Origin: Pseudobythopirellula maris
Lineage (GTDB): Bacteria > Planctomycetota > Planctomycetia > Pirellulales > Lacipirellulaceae
Assembly: GCF_007859945.1 (NCBI RefSeq)
Contig: NZ_SJPQ01000001.1
Location: 1,054,001-1,118,000 of the forward strand
Direction: 5' to 3'
DNA length: 64,000 nt
Positions 43,396 to 51,700 of the stretch are shown here, piece after piece. Numbering within the stretch: position 1 is the stretch's first letter; every line of letters starts with the position of its first letter. The notes beneath the pieces are model-generated. The model worked only from the letters and a program-made list of their open reading frames with translations, was not told where the DNA came from and ran no database searches. The position numbers were made by a program, and so were the translations under genes.

Positions 43396-43943
43396 GGCCT
43401 GACACGGCTCGCCCACTCACTCAACAGCTCGAGTTCCTCAGGGTCGCTCGTCAGAACATTCACGTTGTAGCCGTGTTGCGTGAAGAACAGCCGCTGCCGC
43501 GAGTAGATTTTCTCCCCCGCGTCGTTAGCGTAAGTGATACTAACGACCACCGGCTGAGAGAAATCTGCCTTCTCGATGTCGGGGATCTGTTTCTCGGCGA
43601 TCTTGAAGCCTTGCTTGTGAAGCCCCTCGGCGACGCCGTTCACGTAGCCCTTGGTGGCGGCGACCCGCGCCGGTCGCGTCGTGCGGTCGAAGTTGGTCTC
43701 GGCCTGCATCGTGACCCGCCCCCCCGAGCCGGGCTTGTGCAAGACAACAATAAAACCCAATGACTTCCCCTCGTGGAGCAGAGGCAGCCGCTCGACGACG
43801 AACCCGTGGGGCGGCTCGGGCAAGAGCAACAGTGATGGGTCGTCGATCTCGTTGGCCTCCACGCCCACAACGCCGAGGGCTAAGTGCAAGGCGAACGCGG
43901 CGGCCAGCGCTGGGAAAGCGCGAGTGCGAGCTGAATGGTTCAC
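43377..43943 (-). CDS. Secreted hypothetical protein
   Basis: This 188-residue protein starts with a signal peptide (FPALAAAFALHLALGVVGVEA). The mature part is mixed alpha/beta without Cys or recognisable catalytic motifs; one segment reads RVAATKGYVNGVAEGLHKQG and another QPVVVSITYANDAGEKIYSR. I do not recognise the family. It ends tail-to-tail inside the IrrE-type gene. Confidence 0.75.
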   Translation of the reverse strand: MNHSARTRAFPALAAAFALHLALGVVGVEANEIDDPSLLLLPEPPHGFVVERLPLLHEGKSLGFIVVLHKPGSGGRVTMQAETNFDRTTRPARVAATKGYVNGVAEGLHKQGFKIAEKQIPDIEKADFSQPVVVSITYANDAGEKIYSRQRLFFTQHGYNVNVLTSDPEELELLSEWASRVRPYRAPN

Positions 43944-44045
43944 GGATCAGGTTCCGATGTGAAAAGGGAATTATAGCGCCGAAGGATTATTGGTTCCCCA
44001 TAGTAATCGATGCATCGTGCGTCGTCTCGCAACGACTCCCAGCCC

Positions 44046-46346
44046 TTATTGAGAATCTTGCTTCCGCAGCACCCAGCAGCGGTGGATCCGCTTGTTGCGA
44101 AAGTCCTCCGGCACGGTCTGGCGGCTGATCTCGTGGGCCGACAGGCCGCCGAGGGCGTCTTCGTAAAGTTTGAACCGCCGGAAGTTAGTGGAGAAGTAGA
44201 TCACCCCGCCCGGCGCCATCCTCCGGGCCAGCGACGAGAGCAGCGGCGCGGCGTGCTGCTGCACGTCCCAGTCGTCGTCGAGCCGCTTGCTGTTGGAGAA
44301 CGTCGGGGGGTCGACCACCGCCAGGTCGTAGAGCGGCTCTTCGGGCAACGACTCGACGAACGCCCGGCCGTCCTCGCGGACGAACTTGTGCTGCGGGCCG
44401 GTCAACTTGTTGAGCCTGAGGTTCTCCTGCCCCCAATCGAGATAATTCTGCGACAGGTCGACCGTGGTCGTCTCTGTGGCGCCCCCGGCGGCGGCGTACG
44501 TGGTGAACGAGCCGGTGTAGCCGAACAGGTTCAGGAAGCGTTTGCCGTCGGCCGCGTCGCGGACCATGCCGCGCGTCACGCGGTGGTCGAGGAACAGCCC
44601 GGTGTCCAAGTAGTCCGACAGGTTCACCCGGAACCGCAGCCCCGCCTCGCCGACGAGCTTGACGACGCCCCGCTCGGCGAACTTGGTGTATTGGTCGTCG
44701 CCCCTCTGACGGGCGCGGCGTTTGAGGTAGACCAACTCGCGCGGCGTCTCCAGGGCGTCGGCCGCCGTGCGCACCATGTGGTCGAGCCAGTCGGCGTGCT
44801 CGGCCGGCGTGCGGTCGTGGGGCCGCTCGTACTCGGCAATGTGCAGCGCGTCTTCGTAGCGGTCCACGGCGAGCGGGATCTCGGGCACGTCCCGGTCGTA
44901 GAGCCGGTAGCAGGTGATGCCGCGCTTGGTGGGCCACTTCCTCAGGTGCCGCGCCAATTTGCGAAGCCGGTTGGCAAAGTCTTCCGCCTGCCGGCCCGCG
45001 TCGTCACGTAGCCCGCCGAACGCTTGCTCCTTGGGTTGAGGAGCAAAGGGCTTCTTCGCCGGGGCCTTGGCGGGGAGATCCGTGGTTTCGACAGCACCAA
45101 TCGCCTGCGCATCGTTAGCGGACGGCTCGCTAGCGGGCGGTTGGCCTAGCTCCGCGGCTGGAGCTTCGTCGGCTTCAACCCGCTTCTTCGGCGGCTTCGG
45201 GCCGTGGTACTGGAACAGCGTGCATTCGATGCGGCCGTTGTAGAGCTTGCGACGGCGGTCGGCCTTTTGGCCCACCAGTTCCTCGAAGTCGAGCCGCGCC
45301 GTCAGCACCGAGTGCGACCACGTCTTGAGGCGCCGCAGCACGTCGGGAATGGTGCGGTAGAGCCGCTCGATCTCTTCGCGCTCGCCGAGCCGTTCGCCGT
45401 AAGGCGGGTTGGTGACCAGCACGCCGTAGTCGCGTTTGGACGACAAGTCCGAAAAGTCGCGCTGCTGGAAGTGGATGTCCTCTTCCACGCCGGCGGCGAC
45501 GGCGTTCTGCCTAGCGAGCTTGAGCGCCCCCTCGTCGGCGTCGGTGGCGAGGATCCGCTCGGTGAGCGGCGGCAGCCGGCGGCGCTCGGCCGCTTCGCGC
45601 GCCGCGCGGAACGGCGCCTCGCCCACCGCGGGCCACGCCTCGGCGGCGAACGGGCGGTTGAGCCCCGGGGCGATCTGCCGGCCGAGCATCGCCGCCTCGA
45701 TCGCCACCGTGCCGGCCCCGCAGAACGGGTCCCAGAACGGCCGACCGGGGCGCCAGAAGCTGAGCTGGACCACGCCGGCGGCCAGTGTCTCGCGCAGCGG
45801 CGCCACGCCGTAGCCCGGCCGGTAACCGCGTTTGTGCAGCCCGGCGCCGGTCGTGTCGAGCGTTACGGTCGCTTGGTTCTTCAAGAGCGCGATCTCGATC
45901 TGGTGCTCGGCGCCGGTCTCGGGCAATTCCTCAACGCCGTGCGCCTCGCGCATCGCCTCGACCGCGGCCTTCTTCACGATCTTCTGGCAGGCCGGCACGC
46001 TCGAGAGCTGCGACTTGACGCTGCGGCCTTTGACCGGGAACGCCCCGTCCGCAGGGACCCACTCTTCCCACGGCAATTCGCGGACGCCGTCGAACAGCTG
46101 ACCGAAGTCGGTCGCTTCGAACGCGGCCAAGCGGACCAGCACCCGCTCCGCGGTGCGCAGCCAGAGGTTCGCCTCGGCGATCGCGGCGGCGTCGCCGTGG
46201 AACAGCACCCGGCCGGGCTGGATCGGCTTGGCTTCGTAGCCAAGGGCGGCGAGTTCGCGCACCACCACGGCTTCGAGCCCGAAGGCGACCGTGGCGATCA
46301 ATTCGTAGGGCTGCATCCGTGGCGCCGCTAAAGGGGGAGTAGTCAA
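44046..46346 (-). CDS. rlmL: Bifunctional 23S rRNA methyltransferase RlmKL
   Basis: This protein of about 766 residues methylates G2445 (N2) and G2069 (N7) of 23S rRNA by E. coli numbering. A THUMP domain comes first, then the RlmL methyltransferase (DPFCGAGTVAIEAAM, VTNPPYGERLG), a Pro/Ala/Glu-rich linker of about 60 residues, and the RlmK domain (FGYTGSFTTYAAAGGA, VVDPPTFSNSKR). The fused form is as in E. coli. The TTG at 46346 overlaps the upstream stop as TTGA, matching the 4-nt coupling common in this window; ATG at 46316 is the alternative. Confidence 0.93.
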   Translation of the reverse strand: MTTPPLAAPRMQPYELIATVAFGLEAVVVRELAALGYEAKPIQPGRVLFHGDAAAIAEANLWLRTAERVLVRLAAFEATDFGQLFDGVRELPWEEWVPADGAFPVKGRSVKSQLSSVPACQKIVKKAAVEAMREAHGVEELPETGAEHQIEIALLKNQATVTLDTTGAGLHKRGYRPGYGVAPLRETLAAGVVQLSFWRPGRPFWDPFCGAGTVAIEAAMLGRQIAPGLNRPFAAEAWPAVGEAPFRAAREAAERRRLPPLTERILATDADEGALKLARQNAVAAGVEEDIHFQQRDFSDLSSKRDYGVLVTNPPYGERLGEREEIERLYRTIPDVLRRLKTWSHSVLTARLDFEELVGQKADRRRKLYNGRIECTLFQYHGPKPPKKRVEADEAPAAELGQPPASEPSANDAQAIGAVETTDLPAKAPAKKPFAPQPKEQAFGGLRDDAGRQAEDFANRLRKLARHLRKWPTKRGITCYRLYDRDVPEIPLAVDRYEDALHIAEYERPHDRTPAEHADWLDHMVRTAADALETPRELVYLKRRARQRGDDQYTKFAERGVVKLVGEAGLRFRVNLSDYLDTGLFLDHRVTRGMVRDAADGKRFLNLFGYTGSFTTYAAAGGATETTTVDLSQNYLDWGQENLRLNKLTGPQHKFVREDGRAFVESLPEEPLYDLAVVDPPTFSNSKRLDDDWDVQQHAAPLLSSLARRMAPGGVIYFSTNFRRFKLYEDALGGLSAHEISRQTVPEDFRNKRIHRCWVLRKQDSQ

Positions 46347-47362
46347 CGCGCGGTCGCGGCGCCGGCCGAGGAAGAGGCGGCCGCGGGGCCGAGAGTCGGA
46401 TTCGATGCTTCGGGCGCCTCGAACACCTCGGCGAGCACATCGTGCAAACGCCGCCAGCGGTTCACCACATCGCGCTTGTCGCTGTAGCGGAACCGGGCGA
46501 CACGGTCGTCCTCGTGCTGGTAGTGGAAAGTCGAGACCTCGACGCCCCGCCGCACGAGGGCGTCGTACACCCGCAACACGTGGCGGCCGTGGTCGTCGAC
46601 GAACACGATCGCCTCGGGCTGTTTCTCTAGTTGGTGGAGCATCGTGAGCAGCATCGCCCCCTTGTGCTGGCCGGCGGTCATCAGCACGCCGTCGGCGTAG
46701 CTCACCGGTCGCGGCTGGCCGAGGCCGAATCCCTCGAACTCTTCTTGGGTCAGCCCCGCCGCCATCGGCGCCTTGGGGTCGTACGGCGCGTAAGGCCCCG
46801 CCTTGGGCGTCGCCGGCGTCACGGCGGTCTCGGGGAAGTCGTAGCCGTTGGCCACGAGCTCGCGAATGGTCGCCGCCCGGAAGTCGTCGCCACGCGACGT
46901 GAGCACGAGCGTCCGCACTCCCTGCTCTTGCACCCGCTTGATCAGCGCGGGCTGCGTGCTCTGCGGCGGGCGCATCTTGCCGAGCGTGAACAGCAGCCCC
47001 TGGGCCTCGAGCAGCCCGTCGAAGTCAGTCGCCGCCAGTTCGGGCGAATCCGGCTCGTGCTTGAGCAAGTACGACTGCCACTCGAACCATTGATCACTCC
47101 CCAGGTCCTGGGCCATCGAGAGCATGGTGTTGTCGATGTCGACCACCAGCAGCACGTTATCGGCGCCATGCTCGGCGATGTAGAGCTCGACCTGTTCGAT
47201 CGGCGCCGCGAAGTCCTTGGTCTCGAAGCAGTCGGAGGCCCCGACGGGCGTCGCCAGCAAAGACCAAGCCAACGCAAACACCAAGACGACGCCACGCAAA
47301 GTGCGACGCACCTGCACAGGAGTCGTTTCGGTCCAGGCTTCGGGCCGGGGGGCGGGGGTCAT
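46343..47362 (-). CDS. Exported HAD-like protein (DUF2608)
   Basis: This 339-residue protein has an N-terminal signal (VVLVFALAWSLLATPVGA). The HAD-type nucleophile motif is LLVVDIDNTML and the metal-binding motif IVFVDDHGRHV. DUF2608 proteins are predicted phosphatase-like proteins of unknown role. The start could be a few residues downstream. It is coupled to rlmKL by a 4-nt overlap although one product is exported and the other acts on rRNA, so the link is probably organisational. Confidence 0.85.
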   Translation of the reverse strand: MTPAPRPEAWTETTPVQVRRTLRGVVLVFALAWSLLATPVGASDCFETKDFAAPIEQVELYIAEHGADNVLLVVDIDNTMLSMAQDLGSDQWFEWQSYLLKHEPDSPELAATDFDGLLEAQGLLFTLGKMRPPQSTQPALIKRVQEQGVRTLVLTSRGDDFRAATIRELVANGYDFPETAVTPATPKAGPYAPYDPKAPMAAGLTQEEFEGFGLGQPRPVSYADGVLMTAGQHKGAMLLTMLHQLEKQPEAIVFVDDHGRHVLRVYDALVRRGVEVSTFHYQHEDDRVARFRYSDKRDVVNRWRRLHDVLAEVFEAPEASNPTLGPAAASSSAGAATAR

Positions 47363-47534
47363 CGTGGGGGCGGGGGGCGAGTGGGCGGGGAAGGTGGGGC
47401 CGTGAGGTTGCCTGCGAGGGTAGCCCTCTAGTCTAATTGCCCCGCCCCCGCGGGGCCACTCGCCGGCCTAACCCCTCGGGGCGCGTTTTGGACATCTCGC
47501 CGCCAGCGGCGTCGTTTTTTGCGGAGAAATACGC

Positions 47535-47972
47535 ATGGACCCCTTCCTCGCCGCCGCCCTCGAAGAGGCCCGCCTGGGGTTAGCCGAAGGGGGAATCCCC
47601 ATCGGCTCGGTGCTGGTGATTGACGGCCAGATCGCCGGCCGAGGGCACAACCGCCGCGTGCAGCAAGGCAGCGCCGTGCTGCACGCCGAGATGGACGCCC
47701 TGGAGAACGCCGGCCGGCTCACCGCGGCCGATTACGCGCGATCGACCCTCTACTCCACCCTGTCGCCCTGCGACATGTGCAGCGGCGCCGCCCTGCTCTA
47801 CGGCGTGCCGCGTGTGGTGGTGGGCGAGAACCGCACGTTCCAGGGCCCCGAAGACTACGTCCGCTCGCGCGGCGTGGAGCTCGAGATCGTCGACGACCCG
47901 GAGTGCGTGGAGCTGATGCGCCGATTCATCGCCGAGAAGCCGGAGCTATGGAACGAAGACATCGGGGTTTGA
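47535..47972 (+). CDS. Cytosine deaminase of the fungal Fcy1 type
   Basis: This 145-residue zinc deaminase has ligands His50 (with catalytic Glu52 in HAE), Cys79 and Cys82 (SPCDMC). The close match is to yeast Fcy1 rather than bacterial CodA: GGIPIGSVL, RGHNRR, TLSPCDMCSGA, VVGENRTF, and the C-terminal ELWNEDIG that lines the substrate pocket in yeast. It probably converts cytosine to uracil, feeding upp. Guanine deaminase and tRNA adenosine deaminase relatives lack that tail. ATG at 47535; divergent from the DUF2608 gene. Confidence 0.88.
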   Translation: MDPFLAAALEEARLGLAEGGIPIGSVLVIDGQIAGRGHNRRVQQGSAVLHAEMDALENAGRLTAADYARSTLYSTLSPCDMCSGAALLYGVPRVVVGENRTFQGPEDYVRSRGVELEIVDDPECVELMRRFIAEKPELWNEDIGV

Positions 47973-47980
47973 TGACTCGG

Positions 47981-48115
47981 CCTGTAGAGACCGCCCTCTG
48001 TGGCGGTCCTGCCCCGGCGGGTGGGTTGGAACGCCGATGCTCGTGTCGCCGTGTCGATTCCGAAGGCGGCGCTGGTACCCCGGGCCGGAACGCCGCAGAG
48101 GGCGTTCCCTACAGG
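47981..48115. repeat. Paired-hairpin inverted repeat (CCTGTAG...ACGCCCTCTG type)
   Basis: The arms 47981-48009 and 48087-48115 are inverted with 25 of 29 matches. Each arm is itself a hairpin (gaccgcc-ctctgt-ggcggtc; ggaacgcc-gcagag-ggcgttcc). It lies between convergent genes, and could fold as one cruciform or two stem-loops. Confidence 0.9.
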
Positions 48116-48128
48116 GCATGACCTGAAC

Positions 48129-48599
48129 CTAGATCCGGCAGCCGGCTGTGCAGAACTGGCGGTAGCGGGTGAGGCCGCCGCCGCGGCTCACGCGCAGCTC
48201 GACCAGAGCGCCGCACTTGGGGCAGAAATCGGGCTCTAGCGCGTCGTCGTCGCCGGGCGCCTCGCTCTCGCCCTGGCAGGCGACGCACCGCTTGGCGCCG
48301 GGCAACGCCTCGAGGCGCTCGGGCGGGATCGGCTTGCGGCACCGCTCGCAGAGCACGGCGGCGAGCCAGTCGTCCGCGTCGTCATCGGGCTCGACCTCGG
48401 CGGCCGTGAGCCCGATCTCCTTGCACCGCGGGCAGGTCATCCGGCCGACCGCGTCGGGAAGCAACTCGGCCACGAGCCCCGCGGCCGGCTCCGCCGCACG
48501 GCGCAGCACGCCGACCAGTCGCAGGCGGCTGATGAGGTCGGGCAGGCCACAAACGGTGCGCCAGCCGCACGCCTTGCAGGAGAGTTCACGCGATAGCAT
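48129..48599 (-). CDS. Multi-zinc-finger protein with DksA/TraR-like C4 motif
   Basis: This 156-residue protein has four Cys-pair sites: CKACGWRTVC near the start, CPRCKE, a DksA/TraR-like CERCRKPIPPERLEALPGAK continuing to CVAC, and a final CPKCGAL with a C-terminal CTAGC. The central motif resembles the zinc finger of DksA, but the coiled-coil is missing, so an RNA polymerase role is only possible. ATG at 48599 chosen because the frame upstream is unrelated low-complexity sequence. It is downstream of the inverse autotransporter terminator. Confidence 0.8.
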   Translation of the reverse strand: MLSRELSCKACGWRTVCGLPDLISRLRLVGVLRRAAEPAAGLVAELLPDAVGRMTCPRCKEIGLTAAEVEPDDDADDWLAAVLCERCRKPIPPERLEALPGAKRCVACQGESEAPGDDDALEPDFCPKCGALVELRVSRGGGLTRYRQFCTAGCRI

Positions 48600-48626
48600 G
48601 CCGTCTAGGATAGCCGAGCGGCGCGC

Positions 48627-48677
48627 AAAAAAAGAGGCGGCCGCGGGCGCCAAGAGGGCGCCCACGCCCGCCTCCGG
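48627..48677 (-). terminator. Rho-independent terminator of the inverse-autotransporter gene
   Basis: On the minus strand a GC-rich hairpin (ggaggcgggcg ... cggccgcctc, with gggcgccc/gggcgccc-type inner pairing) is followed by seven T (48627-48633). It lies 50 bases past the stop at 48727. Confidence 0.8.
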
Positions 48678-48693
48678 GGGGGAGTGCGATAGA

Positions 48694-48711
48694 GGCCCGC
48701 CGCGGCGGGCC
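48694..48711. repeat. Perfect 18-bp palindrome
   Basis: The sequence ggcccgccgcggcgggcc is its own reverse complement. It sits between the autotransporter stop and the terminator and may be an upstream stem of the same termination region. Confidence 0.75.
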
Positions 48712-48726
48712 GTGTTGTGCTTGCGA

Positions 48727-51700
48727 TCAGTTCTGCGGGGCGGTGACGTCGAGGTCCGGGTCGAGCAAGAAGTCGGCCACATTGCCCGGGAAGGCGCCCT
48801 CGAAGGTCACGTCGCCGTTGTTGCGGTTGTTCACGTCCACACCGGCATCGTCCTCGGCGAGGATCGAGAAGTCGGCCGGGGTGGCGCTCGTGTTGACCAG
48901 GTCGATCGTGCCGGTTCCCGAGGCGCTGGCGCCGTCGAGGTTGAGCATGATCTCGGATCCGGCCGAGTTGTTGGCGATCTGGAAGGCGGCGGCGCCAACC
49001 CCGCTAAACACGTTCGAGCCGATAACCGTGGCGTCGAGTCGAGCCGTGCTGCTGGTCGCGATCACGCCGATGTCGCCCGCTGCGCCGGCGTTTCTTGTCA
49101 CGTCGGTGTTGGACAGCTCGAAGCGGACGTCCTGGTTCGAGCCCGCAAAGGCGAGGTTGAGCGCCGAGGCGTCGCCCGCGGTGAGGGTCGAGTTGGTGAT
49201 CGAGATGTCGTTCTCGTCCAGCGTGCCCGCCAGCGAGATGTCCAGGGCGGTCGTGGCCAGGGCGTTGTCGCCGATGTCGATGTTGTCGGCGAGGAAGTCG
49301 AACTGACCGCTGCCGACCGCGTCGATGTCGACGTTCATAGCCAGCGAACCGTTCACCAGCTGGACGTTCGACGCCCCGTTGCCGGAACGCGTCATCGTCA
49401 GGCTGCCCGAGGAGGTGACGTTGTTGAGGGTGTAGGTGAGCGCCCCGCCGGTGTGTGCGGCGGTTTGGTTGCCGACCACCGTGCCACCCGTGAGCGAGCT
49501 CGTGTGCCCGCCGTTGCCGCTTTGGGTGGTCGAGTAGGCGGCGCCGAAGTCGGTTCCGGTGCTGGTGGTCGTCAGGGCGCCCGTGCTTGCGGCGTTGGAG
49601 ACCGACGTGCTGAACGCACCGTTGATGTTCGCGTTGGTGAGCAGATTCGACACGTCGCCCCCGCCGGCGCCGCTCTGTTCGGCGGTGTAGGTCCCGCTGA
49701 TCGTGGCGGCGTTGACGGTGTTCGTCAGGTCGCCCGTGCCGGTGTGCTCGGCGTCGAAGTTGCCCGTGATCGTGGTCGTGGCGCCCGTGATCAGGTGCGT
49801 CAGGTCGCCCGACCCGTCGTGCGAGCTCGTGAGGTTGCCGCCGATCGTCGTGTCGTCGATCGCCAGGGTCACGTCGCCCGCTCCGCCTCCGGAGTAGGTG
49901 GTGGTCACGTCGCCGACGATCGCGGTCGAGCCGCCGGTGTTCAGGGTGTAGTCGCCGGCGCCCGAGAGCGTGTTGGTCACCTCGCCGTTGACGTTCACGT
50001 CGTCGAGGTTGACGGTCAGGTTGCCCGTGCCGGTGCGGCTGACAACCAGATCGTTCTCGATCGTCGAGTCGCCCGCGGTGTCTTCGTCGTTGACGGTCAC
50101 CGTCAGGGCGCCCGCCCCGGCGTGGGTGACGGTCATGTCCTCGCCGGCTCCGGTGCGGACCGCGGTGAGCTCGACGTTCGACGAGTCGGCGCCGCCGGTC
50201 ACAGCGATCGCCGTGGCGCCGGTCGTGCTGGCGTCGAAGTTGAGCAGGTCGACGTTCGAGGCGTTCGTCACGCTGATCGCCGCGGCGGTTGAGCTCAGCG
50301 TGCTCGCCGTCGTGTCGTTGCCCAGAGCGATCGCTTCCGTGCCGGTCGTGCCGTTGATCACGACGCCGTTGGCGGCGCCGGTCGAGTCGACCGTGAAGAA
50401 GTTCACGCCGCCCGATCCAACCGCCGAATCGGTCATGCTCAGGGCGGCCGCGTTCGCCGAGGTGATCGTGTTCGCCTCGCCGGCGACCACGACCGAGCCC
50501 GTGCCCTGCGACATGAAGCCGACGCCGTTGGTGCTGTCGATCTCCAGCGGGCTTGTCGAGTCCATCAGGAACTGCGTGGAGTGCGGCCCCGTGTTGTTGA
50601 GGTTCACCGCCGGCGTTGCCGCGGTGGTGGTGAGCGTGGTGGCGCCGCGGAAGATCGTCGTGCCTCCCGTGCCGCCCGAGACATTGATGCCGGCGCCCGT
50701 CCCGGTGGTGTCGTCCACCGAGGCGACGATGTTGATCGTGCCTCCCGCTTGGTCCGTGATGTTGACGACGCGGGCCCCAGCGGCGGTGTTGGTGATCGAC
50801 GAGTCGGAATCGAAGTCGATGTCGCCCTCGTTGTCCGTGATCACGAGGCTGTCGCCCGTCGTGTTCGCGATGTCGACGTTGTTGAAGTCGGCCGTGCTGC
50901 TCGAGCCGAAGTTGGCGATCGAGACGCCGTTGGCCGGCCCCGGGGCCGCCGGGCCGATCGACAGGTTCGTGGCGGCGATGGTCATGTTGTCGGCGTTGGC
51001 GGCCGTGCCGTCGATCCGCAAGCCGGCGCCCGTCGCGCTGTTGACGGTCGAGTCGTTGATGGTCACCGCCATCGCGTCGGTGTTGTCGCTGGTGACCTCG
51101 AAGGCGTTGGTCGCCGAGGAAGTGACGGTCACCCCGTTGAAGGTGGCGTCGGCCACGTTGTGGGCCAGCACGCCGGCCCCGGTGGTCGAACCGATCGTGC
51201 CGCCCTCGGCGCCGGTGGCGTCGTCGGCGCCGATCGCGATGGCGCCGCCGGTCACGTTCCGCAGGCGGATGCCGTTGGCGGCGTTGTTCGCGCTGACCGA
51301 GTCGAAGTTCAGGCCGTTGGTCGCGTCGATCGCCACGGCGTCGTTGACCGCCGCGCCGCCGAGGTCGAGGCCGATGCCCGTCGCGGAGTTGATCGTGTTG
51401 GCGTCGCCCGCCACGCCCACCGTGCCGCCGCCCGTGGCCTGGAAGCCGGTGGCGCCGTTCGTGCGAATGGCCAGCCCGCCGGTGAAGTTGACCGAGGCGG
51501 CGTCGGCGTTCGCCGCGGCGCCGTTGTCGTCCAGGTCGACGCCCACGCCGGTCAGCTGCGTGGTGGCGCCGAGCGACACGTCGCCCGAGAACGCGACGCT
51601 CGCGTTGCGGTTCGTGTGGACGCTAATCCCCTCGCCGCCGTTGTCGCTCACGATGTCACCCGTGAACGAGATGTCCGTGGTGCCGCTATTGAGGTCGCTG

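Noticed and set aside
48169-50292. A 707-residue plus-strand frame opposite the zinc-finger and autotransporter genes
   Set aside because: Val/Arg/Gly/Asp-rich product with no motifs, antisense to genes with signal peptide, domain structure and terminator.
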